Shown here piece after piece: positions 27,489-36,379 of a stretch of 64,000 bases of DNA; the first letter of the stretch is position 1, and the number at the start of each line of letters is the position of its first letter. Made by a program: the position numbers and the translations under genes. The notes under the pieces were generated by a model that was given only the letters and a program-made list of their open reading frames with translations, was not told the origin of the DNA and searched no databases. Source of the stretch: CALJDF01 sp038121105 (GTDB taxonomy: Bacteria; Pseudomonadota; Alphaproteobacteria; SHVP01); contig JAYONB010000001.1 of NCBI GenBank assembly GCA_038121105.1, positions 62,001 to 126,000 on the forward strand, read 5' to 3'.

Positions 27489-28055
27489 CTACGTTAGGTT
27501 CTGGCGAAGCCATTGACCGGCGATGATCGTTTTACCGTCGACGATCTTGCCGTCGTCGATCGCCCCGAAAAAGGTCTCGAACGACCAGTCGAGAACCCGA
27601 ATATCTTCGTCGGCGTCCGATCCGCCACCTGGATTGACTTGCTCGCCAGCCTCGGCACAGAACAGCGTCATGTGCTCGACCAGGGTTCCCGCCGCGGGAT
27701 AAAAGCGGTGGATCTGCTGAATGTTGTTTACTTCGTAGCCGGCCTCCTCGAGCGTTTCCCGACGAAACGCTTGTTCGACCGTTTCGCCGGGATCGACCCG
27801 ACCGGCGACAACTTCGACGAGCCATCCGTCGTCCCGTAACGTCGCAGGCAATCGAAACTGTTCGATCAGCACCACACGTTGTTTCTTTCGGTTGACGATT
27901 AGACCGGCGGCGATCTCCCCAATGTCCAGAACAAGGCGTTTGATTGGCCGGCTCAAGTCACCGGAGAAGAGCGAATGGCGAAAGGTGACGTCGCGTAGAT
28001 CGTAATATCCCTCATAGACGGTCTCTTGTTCGATAATCTCCACCTTTCGGGCCAT
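27489..28055 (-). CDS. Nudix hydrolase, ADP-ribose pyrophosphatase type
   Basis: A 188-residue Nudix protein. The Nudix box is intact, starting at GRVDPGETVEQAFRRE and ending in TLEEAGYEV, with the family's upstream VVLIEQFRLP and the proline-tyrosine element FYPAAGTLVEHMTLF about 15 residues after the box. Together these point to ADP-ribose or nucleoside-diphosphate-sugar hydrolysis. The ATG at 28055 with GGAGGAAAG upstream is chosen over a longer frame. It is divergent from paralogue B with only 67 bp between the two starts. Confidence 0.92.
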   Translation of the reverse strand: MARKVEIIEQETVYEGYYDLRDVTFRHSLFSGDLSRPIKRLVLDIGEIAAGLIVNRKKQRVVLIEQFRLPATLRDDGWLVEVVAGRVDPGETVEQAFRRETLEEAGYEVNNIQQIHRFYPAAGTLVEHMTLFCAEAGEQVNPGGGSDADEDIRVLDWSFETFFGAIDDGKIVDGKTIIAGQWLRQNLT

Positions 28056-28122
28056 CTTTCCTCCTGCTATTGGTGTTGGGCGCAGTCGAACATTCGACAC
28101 CGCACATGATCGGGAGCACGCC

Positions 28123-28812
28123 ATTAATCACCGAAGTTACCGCGGCAGAGTCGACTATATACACGACGACATCGGCGAACGTGGCCGGGAGTGGTTCACC
28201 GTCACCGTCCAGCCCGACGGCATGCGAACGCTACGCGCACACTGCGAGATGGACGATTCGCGCATTCTTCGCGACGTGATCTACACCGTGGACGGGAACT
28301 GGCGCCCCATAGATTCCTACGTACGCATCTCGGTCGAAGAAAGATTCATGGGTGCTGCGTGGTTCCGGTTCGGCGCCGAGGTCGTTGAGTGCGAAGGGTA
28401 CACCGCCAACGAAGGGCGCATTTCGCAGCGCGTCCCCGTTGACGAGTGGCCGCGGTCCTTCGGCCCTCACCCCGTCGTATGCGATATTTGGCATCTTGGC
28501 GCTTGGGACTGGTCTGACCCGGCAACCGGGCAAGGGTGGTACTCCATCATGAGTTCACCGCTGCCCAATGGCGCGTCCGGATCGATGATCGGCCGCGGCG
28601 GTTTTCGTGCGCAGTTTGTCGGCGACGAGGAAGTCACCGTGCCGGCGGGCACATACCAAACAAAACACTTCGTATTTCCGTTGCGCAAATCGGGAAAACC
28701 GCCGGAGCACGTGTGGTATCACGGCGACGACTTGTTGTTCGTGAATATCCGATGGGATCTGTTGAAAACGACATACGTCTTGGCCGAATACGAAGCAAAC
28801 TCAGTCGCCTGA
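28123..28812 (+). CDS. Conserved protein of unknown function, paralogue B, apparently with an ATT start
   Basis: Paralogue of the gene at 26799. The first in-frame ATG is at 28222, but homology to paralogue A extends 33 codons further upstream (GERGREWFTVTV and HRSY aligned to HRTY). No ATG, GTG or TTG exists in this frame between the upstream stop near 28015 and 28222. The codon aligning with paralogue A's ATG is ATT at 28123, preceded by CGGGAG at 6 bp. This gives 229 residues. A sequencing error or a point mutation that silences the gene are alternatives. The 3' end overlaps the transporter gene by 12 bp. Confidence 0.7.
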   Translation: MNHRSYRGRVDYIHDDIGERGREWFTVTVQPDGMRTLRAHCEMDDSRILRDVIYTVDGNWRPIDSYVRISVEERFMGAAWFRFGAEVVECEGYTANEGRISQRVPVDEWPRSFGPHPVVCDIWHLGAWDWSDPATGQGWYSIMSSPLPNGASGSMIGRGGFRAQFVGDEEVTVPAGTYQTKHFVFPLRKSGKPPEHVWYHGDDLLFVNIRWDLLKTTYVLAEYEANSVA

Positions 28813-29718
28813 CCGCGCCGCGTCGCGAAGAACCTTTCGGGCATCCGACGCGATCTTCGTTTCGCGGTAGAGGATGAAGATTCCAGCCGCCACAAGCAGC
28901 GCCGAGCCATACCAGACATTGGGCCCGGGCACCTCTTGCCAAACCAAGAACCCGATAATGGTCGCCCAAAGAAGCGTGCTGTATTCGAACGGGCCGACGA
29001 CGGCGACCGGGGCTAGGCGAAATGCCTGGGCCAGGGCAAGGTGCGCCAAGGTCGCGAAAATCCCCATGACCGCGAAGAGGCCCCATTCCACAAGATCCGG
29101 CGATATCCATACGAACGGAAGCGCCGCGACCCCGATCACCGTCGCCACCAGCGAGTGATAGAGGACCATGCTGACGTTGCTTTCGGTTCGGCTGAGCCAG
29201 CGGGTCGCGATCATCATCAGCGCGTAGAGAAGCGCCGAAAGAAGGACCAAGAGCGACGCCAGCTGGAAGGCCGAACTCCCTGGCTGGACGATGATCAACA
29301 CGCCGCCAAACCCAACTAAAATCGCCGCCCAACGACGCATGCCGACCCGCTCGCCCAAAAGCGGCACGGATAAGGCGGCCATAAACAACGAACCTGAGAA
29401 CCCGATTGCGGTTGCGTCGGCGAGCGGCAAATAACGCAGTGCGGAAAAGAACCCGAACATCGCGCCGACGCCGAGAAGCGAGCGCAGAATTTGCCCCTTG
29501 AGATTTCGGGTCCGCAACACACCCACGATCCCGGTGCCCCGTAGGAGGAAGGGCAGCAGCAGGACGATCGAAAAAAGTCCGCGCAATGCGAGAACCTGGA
29601 ACGTCGAGAAATCGGCAACCAACCACTTCCCCACCGCATCCATGGCACTGAACAACGCCATGGCGATGACCGCATAGCCGATCCCAGCGGCGGGTCGATT
29701 GATGGGGGTTGTATTCAT
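28801..29718 (-). CDS. EamA/DMT-family membrane transporter
   Basis: About ten hydrophobic helices in two EamA repeats, 305 residues. The first repeat is recognisable from FSAMDAVGKWL and ALRYLPLADATAIGF, the second from YHSLVATVIGV to YSTLLWATIIGFLVWQEVPG. The family exports metabolites or amino acids; the substrate is unknown. The ATG at 29718 is preferred to a GTG eight codons upstream. It is convergent with paralogue B. Confidence 0.9.
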   Translation of the reverse strand: MNTTPINRPAAGIGYAVIAMALFSAMDAVGKWLVADFSTFQVLALRGLFSIVLLLPFLLRGTGIVGVLRTRNLKGQILRSLLGVGAMFGFFSALRYLPLADATAIGFSGSLFMAALSVPLLGERVGMRRWAAILVGFGGVLIIVQPGSSAFQLASLLVLLSALLYALMMIATRWLSRTESNVSMVLYHSLVATVIGVAALPFVWISPDLVEWGLFAVMGIFATLAHLALAQAFRLAPVAVVGPFEYSTLLWATIIGFLVWQEVPGPNVWYGSALLVAAGIFILYRETKIASDARKVLRDAARSGD

Positions 29719-29831
29719 GGCTGTCTTTCGTTGATCGCGCACAGTGTCGTCATTCCGAGCGCCGGTAAAGGATTGTCTCTACTGGTCAGTACGCGCGCGC
29801 CCTGGTCTAATGATTGCGATTGGGGGATCAC

Positions 29832-30692
29832 ATGCGCACGAAAGCGACATTCGCTGCGGCGGTTTTGGTTGCGTGTCTTTGGCGGCCTGCGTTTGGGGCG
29901 CAGGACCTCGCGCTATTCGACCCTGAGCAAGGAGTCGGCGGGTTTGTGGGGACCCGGACGACCATCGACCAACCTGTGGCCCTTTCTTGGGGGCCGCGAT
30001 CGGGGATTATCGGCACGGTCGAGACCCTCAGTCTTCTGGGCGGGAACGATCAAGAATCCGTCGTCACCACCTTTACCGGCGCGATCAGCACCGAGGACGG
30101 CGGGCTGAACCGGCATTTCGCCGTCAGCGAATTGTCTGTCAACGGCCACCACATCACGGCAACCCGACCTCTTGTCGTGATCGATGGTTGGTCCGACACC
30201 CGTGGCGGTAGCATCCGCAACCTTGAGGTGACGTTTCCCGGGTTCATCGAGATCGACATCGCGCCGCCCGTACCCGGGACGCCGCAGCATCAACTTTGGA
30301 TTGACACTTTTGCAGCCGACCTGCCCTACGCCGCCGATCCCGTCGAGTTTGGGGATCCAATTTTTCAGATGGAGCCGTATCATCGGCTCCTCGAAGCGCA
30401 GGCGCGCAGCGTCATTGCGAACCCGGAAGCGGATGTTATCCAAAACACCTTTGAGACCCGTGCCCATGGGATCGTACAAACCGAAGACGGTCGCGCGTTG
30501 CTCGCCGAACTCTCCGGACGCATCGAGGTTCGTTCGGGCGCCGACCGGTTGATCATGGAGGCACGGGGGTTCGGTTTGATCGATTTACGAAGCGGCCTAT
30601 CGAGCGGCACCTCGCGGACGCTGATCACGGCGATACGAGGCGGCCGCACCGCCACCCGCACGGTCATTACAGACGTTCAGTTCCTAAACTGA
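29832..30692 (+). CDS. Secreted protein of unknown function
   Basis: 286 residues with a clear Sec signal peptide (MRTKATFAAAVLVACLW, cleavage expected after AFGA). The mature protein is beta-rich with no Cys in its central part, and contains repeated Thr/Gly-rich strands (VVTTFTGAISTEDGG, LITAIRGGRTATRTV). No family was recognised. The ATG at 29832 has a GGGGGA site upstream. It appears to be a stand-alone gene, followed by an 87-bp gap before the beta-lactamase-like gene. Confidence 0.7.
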   Translation: MRTKATFAAAVLVACLWRPAFGAQDLALFDPEQGVGGFVGTRTTIDQPVALSWGPRSGIIGTVETLSLLGGNDQESVVTTFTGAISTEDGGLNRHFAVSELSVNGHHITATRPLVVIDGWSDTRGGSIRNLEVTFPGFIEIDIAPPVPGTPQHQLWIDTFAADLPYAADPVEFGDPIFQMEPYHRLLEAQARSVIANPEADVIQNTFETRAHGIVQTEDGRALLAELSGRIEVRSGADRLIMEARGFGLIDLRSGLSSGTSRTLITAIRGGRTATRTVITDVQFLN

Positions 30693-30779
30693 CCCTCGCG
30701 TCCGCCAACTGTGGCCGCCGTTTCGCGCCAGGGGTGTCTGTGATGTAATGCACGCGGTGCAGGCAAACGGGAGGAAGAA

Positions 30780-31931
30780 ATGGGTTCCGCAGTAACGGTC
30801 GAAGGCGATTGCGACGCGAAGTTTGAGGGGGTCAAAGGTGTCCTCTCCTCCCTCCTGAGCGACGGTCGCGAGGTCGGATGTTCGGTCTGCGTCTACATCG
30901 ACGGGCAAAAGGTGGTCGACCTTTGGGGCGGACTTGCCGATCCTAAGTCCGGTCGCGCCTGGGGTCGCGACACCATCGTGTCGACCTTTTCGGTTTCCAA
31001 GGCACTGATCTCGACGATGGGGCACATGTTGGTCGACCGGGGCGTCATCGATCTCGACGCGCCGGTGGCGAAGTTTTGGCCGGCTTTCGGGCAGAACGGC
31101 AAAGAGAATATCCTCGTTCGCCACCTGCTCGACCATCGGTGTGCGATTTCCTATGTCGATGCGCCGCTGGCAAGCGGCGATTTGTACGATTGGGACTTGA
31201 TGATCGAGGCGATCGAGAAGACCAGTCCGAATTGGGAGCCTGGGGTAAATCCGGCCTACCTGAACATGACATACGGCTACCTTATGGGTGGTCTGGTTTA
31301 CCGAATGACCGGCAAACGAATCGGCCAGTTCAATCGAGAAGAGCTCTGCGGCCCGCTCGGCCTGGACTACAACTTCGCGCTAACAGATGACGAAAAGGCG
31401 CGCTGCGCCACCGTTCTCCAAAAAGGAAGCCCCCGCGCTCTGTTCGAGGAAGTGGAGAATAATCCGGATACGTTATTCGCTCGCACGATGCAGGGCTTCG
31501 GCCCCGACGAAGACTTCAACTCCAACGGCTGGCGGTCCAACGAGGTCGGGTCCGGCCAGGGACACGGCAATGCCCGTGCTATCGCGGGTCTGTTCGAAAT
31601 GATGCGCGCCGGCGGCACCTTCAACGGTGCAACCATTATGAGCCCCGCCACACGGGATCGCGCGATCACCTACCAATGCGAAAGCGACGGTGACGACCCC
31701 ATCCTGGGTAAACCGATACGATTCGCTTTGGGATACGAACTAAATAACCCGACATTTCCGATGGGGCCGAACCCGAACGCTTTTGGGCACTGGGGCGCCG
31801 GCGGGGCTTTTGGGTTTGCCGATATCGATCATGGGGTGGCTTTTGGCTATACGCCCAACTTCATGCATGACGCGCTGGAACTCGGGCCACGGGGCACGGC
31901 CCTCGTCGAAGCAACCTTTGGCGCCTTGTAA
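30780..31931 (+). CDS. Serine hydrolase, class C beta-lactamase/esterase family
   Basis: 383 residues with no signal peptide, so cytoplasmic. The catalytic Ser71 and Lys74 are in FSVSKAL. The second motif is the tyrosine in AYLNMTYGYLMGG, and the KTG-equivalent is GHWGAGG near residue 335. This pattern matches EstB-like esterases and CubicO-type proteins, so it is more probably an esterase or peptidase than a resistance enzyme. A GGGAGG site precedes the ATG. Confidence 0.88.
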   Translation: MGSAVTVEGDCDAKFEGVKGVLSSLLSDGREVGCSVCVYIDGQKVVDLWGGLADPKSGRAWGRDTIVSTFSVSKALISTMGHMLVDRGVIDLDAPVAKFWPAFGQNGKENILVRHLLDHRCAISYVDAPLASGDLYDWDLMIEAIEKTSPNWEPGVNPAYLNMTYGYLMGGLVYRMTGKRIGQFNREELCGPLGLDYNFALTDDEKARCATVLQKGSPRALFEEVENNPDTLFARTMQGFGPDEDFNSNGWRSNEVGSGQGHGNARAIAGLFEMMRAGGTFNGATIMSPATRDRAITYQCESDGDDPILGKPIRFALGYELNNPTFPMGPNPNAFGHWGAGGAFGFADIDHGVAFGYTPNFMHDALELGPRGTALVEATFGAL

Positions 31932-32026
31932 CCTGTCCGCCGAGTGAACAGGCTCGCCAGGAGCCATGACATGGTCGCGCCGATGCCCGTAAGTGCGTCT
32001 CCGCGCCTTGCGGCGCCTCCTAGTTC

Positions 32027-33223
32027 TTGAGGCCTCTCGTCGCCGATCGATCCCCTTCCGCCACCGTTCGCATCACGCTGCTGATGACTGCGTCACTTGC
32101 CGTCATGGCAGGTGCGATCGTGTCGCCGTCGTTGCCGGCGCTGGAGCAACACTTCCTCGATGTCCCGCGCATCGACTATCTCTCGCGGTTCATCATCACG
32201 GTGCCGTCGTTATTCATGGCGATCCTCGCGCCGTTCGCCGGCTACGTCATCGACACCTTTGGCCGACGCAAGTTGTTGGTCGGGGGCGTCATCCTCTATG
32301 CCGCGGCCGGGGTTGGCGGTGCGATGCTCGACTCCATCACGGCCATCCTAATCTCGCGGGCTTTCTTGGGAATCTCGACCGCCGCGATCATGACCACCGT
32401 CGGCACGTTGATTGGCGACTATTTCTCCGGCGCGGCGCGAAACAGGTTCATGGGCTACCGCAACGCGTCCAACAATTTCGGCGGCGTGGTTTACCTGGTC
32501 CTCGGGGGATTTGTTGCGACCCTCGATTGGCGTGCGCCGTTCTTTATCTATCTCGTTGCGCTCGTCGTACTTCCTATGATCCTCAAGTACGTCACCGAGC
32601 CTGACGCTACGGCGGCGCGAGACGGCGGGGCGAATGCCGCGGACTCTGCTCCGATCCCATGGATGGAAATTGGTTGGCTGTATTTTGCGGCCTTCATCTT
32701 CGGCGTGACCTTCTACATGATCCCCACCCAGATCCCGTTTTTCCTGATCGAGTTGGGGTTCGTAGATCCAACTTTGTCGGGCGTTGGCGTTGCCGCATCG
32801 ACGCTGGCCACGGCGACGACGGCGCTTTTCTACGGGCGTATTCGACGATACGTCGCGATCGAAACGATGTTCATCTTTGGTTTTGCACTTAGTGCAATCG
32901 GCTTCTTTGCGATGGGTTTGGCCGGTGCCCTGCCCCTACTCTTCCTCGGCCTTCTGCTCTTTGGCGCCGGCCAAGGGTCTACCACCGCCAATTTCTCGAT
33001 CCGGCTCTTGGAACTTGCACCCTTTCGTGTACGGGGCCGCATCATGGGAGGCCAAGCCACAGCCATCATGATGGGGTTCTTCGTTTCGCCCTTGGTCAGC
33101 CAAAGCATCGCCAAAGCGACCAACCTATCGGCAGCCTTCTTTACCGCCGCGGGGCTTCTGCTTCTGGTGTCGGTGGTGTTTGCTTTGCGACGGAACAGGC
33201 GGCGCGCCATGACGGCACCATGA
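32027..33223 (+). CDS. MFS transporter, first of a tandem pair
   Basis: 398 residues with 12 predicted helices. The MFS signature between helices 2 and 3 reads GYVIDTFGRRKLLVGG, and a Pro/Gly-rich helix 5 region is present. It is similar throughout to the next gene. The start is uncertain: a TTG at 32027 gives an N-terminus that aligns with the paralogue, and the next ATG lies inside helix 1. The stop overlaps the ATG of the second transporter by 4 bp, so the pair is co-translated. The substrate is unknown. Confidence 0.87.
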   Translation: MRPLVADRSPSATVRITLLMTASLAVMAGAIVSPSLPALEQHFLDVPRIDYLSRFIITVPSLFMAILAPFAGYVIDTFGRRKLLVGGVILYAAAGVGGAMLDSITAILISRAFLGISTAAIMTTVGTLIGDYFSGAARNRFMGYRNASNNFGGVVYLVLGGFVATLDWRAPFFIYLVALVVLPMILKYVTEPDATAARDGGANAADSAPIPWMEIGWLYFAAFIFGVTFYMIPTQIPFFLIELGFVDPTLSGVGVAASTLATATTALFYGRIRRYVAIETMFIFGFALSAIGFFAMGLAGALPLLFLGLLLFGAGQGSTTANFSIRLLELAPFRVRGRIMGGQATAIMMGFFVSPLVSQSIAKATNLSAAFFTAAGLLLLVSVVFALRRNRRRAMTAP

Positions 33224-34416
33224 ACGAATCGACGCGATCAACCGTCCCCGACCAAGACCAGAGATTGGCGGTGCGCATCACGCTGCTGCTGACCGGCACC
33301 ATGACGATTATGGCCGGCGCGACGATCTCCCCCGCTTTACCCGCGCTCGCGGAGCATTTCCACGACACGCCGAATGTCGCTTATCTTTCGCGTTTTCTCA
33401 TCACCCTACCGTCGATCGTGATCGCGATCTTTGCGCCGTTGGCCGGCCTAATCATCGACCGCTTTGGGCGCAAGAGATTGCTTATCGCGGGGATCACCCT
33501 GTACGGGTTTGCCGGATCGGCTGGATTCGTCCTTGACACCTTGCCCGGCATCTTGGTTAGCCGCGCGCTCTTGGGCCTGGCCGTGGCGGCGGTCATGACG
33601 GTGTCTTCCACCCTGATGGGCGACTATTTCTCCGGCCGCGTGCGCGAGCGCTTTATGGGGTTTCGACAAGGGTTCATTCAGTATGGAGGCGTCGTTTTCT
33701 TGACCCTAGGCGGCCTTCTCGCCACGGTCGACTGGCGCGCGCCCTTTATGGTCTACCTGCTGGCGTTTGCCATTCTACCGCTGGCGCTGATCTTCCTTTT
33801 CGAGCCTGAGCAAACCCGAACGTCGGCGAATACGGAAGAGACACCCCGCGCCAAACCCGCCTATCTAATGATTGGCATGCTCTACGGCATCGGCATCCTG
33901 CACAGCGTAGCGTTCTATATGGGACCCACGCAGTTGCCTTTCTTTCTCCGCGAACTCGGCGTGACGAGCCCCAATATCGCCGGCCTTGCGATGGCCTTAA
34001 TTTCGCTAGCTTCGGCGTCGGTCTCGATGTTCGCATTTGCGTGGTTTCGTCGGATGTTCCAACGCGACACCATTTTCGTCATCGCCTTCGTGGGCTTCGG
34101 TATTAGTTACTGGCTGATGACGTTCATGACCTCGCTGACGCCGGTCCTTTTTGTACTGGTCCTGACCGGAGCATCGCTGGGATTGCTATTCCCGAACTTG
34201 TCGCTCTGGGTGCTGGATATCGCGCCAGATTGGATACGGGGTCGGATTCTGGGCGGGTTGGCAACAAGCATCTTCGTCGGCCACTTCTTTTCGCCGATCG
34301 TGAGCCAGCCGATCGCCGATGCTTGGGACCTTCGAACCGCCTATGCGGTGCTCGGCACGGCGATGTTGCTGGTTGGGTTGTTCTTTGTGGTGCGACGTTG
34401 GCGACCCAGCGGCTGA
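33220..34416 (+). CDS. MFS transporter, second of a tandem pair
   Basis: 398 residues with 12 helices; paralogue of the upstream gene. Shared segments include VRITLL, DYFSG, FMG-R and DWRAPF, and the MFS motif is LIIDRFGRKRLLIAG. It overlaps the preceding gene by 4 bp (ATGA) and converges with motB with a 6-bp gap. The equal length and conserved order suggest a tandem duplication; a heteromeric exporter is possible but speculative. Confidence 0.9.
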   Translation: MNESTRSTVPDQDQRLAVRITLLLTGTMTIMAGATISPALPALAEHFHDTPNVAYLSRFLITLPSIVIAIFAPLAGLIIDRFGRKRLLIAGITLYGFAGSAGFVLDTLPGILVSRALLGLAVAAVMTVSSTLMGDYFSGRVRERFMGFRQGFIQYGGVVFLTLGGLLATVDWRAPFMVYLLAFAILPLALIFLFEPEQTRTSANTEETPRAKPAYLMIGMLYGIGILHSVAFYMGPTQLPFFLRELGVTSPNIAGLAMALISLASASVSMFAFAWFRRMFQRDTIFVIAFVGFGISYWLMTFMTSLTPVLFVLVLTGASLGLLFPNLSLWVLDIAPDWIRGRILGGLATSIFVGHFFSPIVSQPIADAWDLRTAYAVLGTAMLLVGLFFVVRRWRPSG

Positions 34417-34422
34417 TCGACG

Positions 34423-35199
34423 CTATTGCAACGGAACCGACAGCGTCGTCTCCTGCCCATCTTCGCTGATGATGTGAATCTCGACGCGACGGTTTTTGGC
34501 CCGATTCTCCGGCGTATCGTTTGCCGCCACGGGTTTCGTGTCGGCGTGCCCCTGAACGACCACGCGGTCGTTGTCGATTGGCGCATATTGCAGGAGTTCG
34601 GTAACGACAGATGCGGCACGCGCCGTTGAAAGATCCCAATTGGACCGGAAACGCTCCGTCGAAATCGGTTGGCTGTCCGTATGACCTTCGACAACAATCG
34701 TGCCGGGGCTGGACATCAGAACGTTAGCCACACGTTGCAGGACGGGCGCCATTTCGGGCGACAGCCCTTCGCTGCCCGCGGTGAAATAGGCCGAGTCATC
34801 AAAGCGGATGATCACCGAGTTACCGCTGCTCTCCACCGAGACCTTCCCGTCCGTGACTTCCTTGCGAAGGACGGACTTAAGGGTCGAGAACGTCTCCTGC
34901 ATCTTCTTGCGAGCTTCGTCGTCGCTCTCGCCGATTTGGGAAGCCGCATTGCCCGCCTCCTCTTTGAAGGTGTCGGAGTCAGCCTTCTCCTCGCCAATTC
35001 GACCTTCGAGAGGTTTGTCGAACGCGCCAAGCGCATCGTTAAAGGCTTCACTCATGGATTCGGAAACATTGCGATATTTCGCAAGGTCTACCGATGAGAA
35101 TGACATCATCAAAACAAAAAAGGCCATCAACAGCAGCGCAAGATCGGCAAACGTGGTCATCCACGCCGGCGCATTCGATCCAACGGCTTTCTTGATCAT
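34423..35199 (-). CDS. motB: MotB/PomB-like flagellar stator protein
   Basis: 258 residues: one N-terminal membrane helix with the ion-binding Asp19 in TTFADLALLLMAFFVLMM, an alpha-helical linker, and a C-terminal OmpA-like peptidoglycan-binding domain (VVEGHTDSQPISTERFRSNW, then HADTKPVAANDTPENRAKNR). The N-terminal layout resembles PomB. It lies 4 bp downstream of motA. No other flagellar gene is in the window, so a role in swimming is inferred from the family. Confidence 0.9.
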   Translation of the reverse strand: MIKKAVGSNAPAWMTTFADLALLLMAFFVLMMSFSSVDLAKYRNVSESMSEAFNDALGAFDKPLEGRIGEEKADSDTFKEEAGNAASQIGESDDEARKKMQETFSTLKSVLRKEVTDGKVSVESSGNSVIIRFDDSAYFTAGSEGLSPEMAPVLQRVANVLMSSPGTIVVEGHTDSQPISTERFRSNWDLSTARAASVVTELLQYAPIDNDRVVVQGHADTKPVAANDTPENRAKNRRVEIHIISEDGQETTLSVPLQ

Positions 35200-35203
35200 G
35201 GGT

Positions 35204-36100
35204 CTACTTGGCCTTGTTGCGGGCCGCGTGCTGTTCCGCGAGCGAGGGTTTCTTTTTGGCCGTTCGAGCGGGACTGGCCGCTTTGGGTACTACCGTATCG
35301 GCGGTGCGCTTGCCGCGCCGTTCGACCTGTTCGTCGCGCGGGTCGCTTGAGCCGCGACGCCGGTCGTCTTTAACGTAGGCTTCCAGCAACTCGACGATCA
35401 CGCGCGGGTTCTCTCCACGCTGTATACCGAGAACGCTGTCGAGGATGAGTTCTCTGTTACTGCGATCTTGAAGCGCCTTGGTCGAAAGCTTTTCGGCAAT
35501 TGGGTTGGCGACGAGATATGCAACCACCGCGCCGTATAGTGTCGTCAGAAGAGCAATCGCCATGTTCGGACCGATCGCCGCGGGGTCGTTCATCTGGCTA
35601 AGCGTTTGGACCAGCCCGACTAGCGTGCCGATCATCCCAAAGGCCGGCGCGGAATCACCGATCGCCCGGAAAATCCGCTCGCCGATTTCCTCCCGTTGAA
35701 TGGACTGCGTCATGTCGCGGGTCAGCACCTGATGAATGTGCTCTGGCCCTGCGCCGTCGACGATCATCATGATGCCCTTGCGCATAAAGGCATTGCCGAT
35801 CGGCTGATCTTCGAGCGCCAATACGCCTTTCTTGCGTGCGACGGTTGCAAGCGCACCAGCCTGCTCGATCAGTTGCTGGGCGTCCGTCCGCCGCGAAATA
35901 AAGGCGACCTTGATCCCGTCCCACAAGGCACCGGCCAAATTCGCAATCGGGAATTTGATGAGGGTGGCGGCAAAAGTGCCGCCAACGACGATCAGAAATC
36001 CGGGAAGATTGAGGAAAACGCCAAGGTCGGAACCGACCATGACCGCGGCCCCGATGACGCCGACGCCAACGATCAGACCGAGAAAAGTAGCAATATCCAT
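35204..36100 (-). CDS. motA: MotA/PomA-like flagellar stator protein
   Basis: 298 residues with four membrane helices: two near the N-terminus (FLGLIVGVGVIGAAVMVG and FLIVVGGTFAATLI) and two after the cytoplasmic domain (AFGMIGTLVGLVQTL and ALLTTLYGAVVAYLV). The sequence is closer in style to sodium-type PomA than to E. coli MotA. A C-terminal basic, Ala/Lys-rich extension of about 45 residues goes beyond the family core. It is transcribed divergently from the pentapeptide-repeat gene. Confidence 0.9.
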   Translation of the reverse strand: MDIATFLGLIVGVGVIGAAVMVGSDLGVFLNLPGFLIVVGGTFAATLIKFPIANLAGALWDGIKVAFISRRTDAQQLIEQAGALATVARKKGVLALEDQPIGNAFMRKGIMMIVDGAGPEHIHQVLTRDMTQSIQREEIGERIFRAIGDSAPAFGMIGTLVGLVQTLSQMNDPAAIGPNMAIALLTTLYGAVVAYLVANPIAEKLSTKALQDRSNRELILDSVLGIQRGENPRVIVELLEAYVKDDRRRGSSDPRDEQVERRGKRTADTVVPKAASPARTAKKKPSLAEQHAARNKAK

Positions 36101-36379
36101 CTACTTACGGGCCCGTACTAGATACAAAACACTGCCCCACGCTGGGACCCCCATTGTCCCCTGTCCGGCCTAACGATCCCCGTCCGTTCATTCTCTATAT
36201 CTATAGGGAATTGTCCACAACCACTACTTAGGGGAGACCGCTGGCAAGGCAAGGTAACTTGGGATTGACCGTGCGGCGCAGCCTGCGATGATGCGTCGCG
36301 GAACGCAGAGGCTCCTGGTTTTTTCGTTTTTGCGTAAACGAACTTTGTTGGTCGGACCACGGAAGAGGCGGTCACCGGC
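36101..36379. other. Divergent intergenic region between motA and the pentapeptide-repeat gene
   Basis: 279 bp. It contains an AT-rich patch (TCTATATCTATAGGGA near 36192-36209) and, nearer the plus-strand gene, a weak stem (CTGCG...CGCAG, 36282-36307) followed by T-runs (36319-36334). A short CGTTT/AAACG stem also lies near 36328-36343. No consensus promoter could be assigned. Confidence 0.35.

Noticed and set aside
32027..34416. Tandem MFS genes as part of a special export system
   Set aside because: Tandem duplicates of transporters are common and nothing nearby indicates a substrate.
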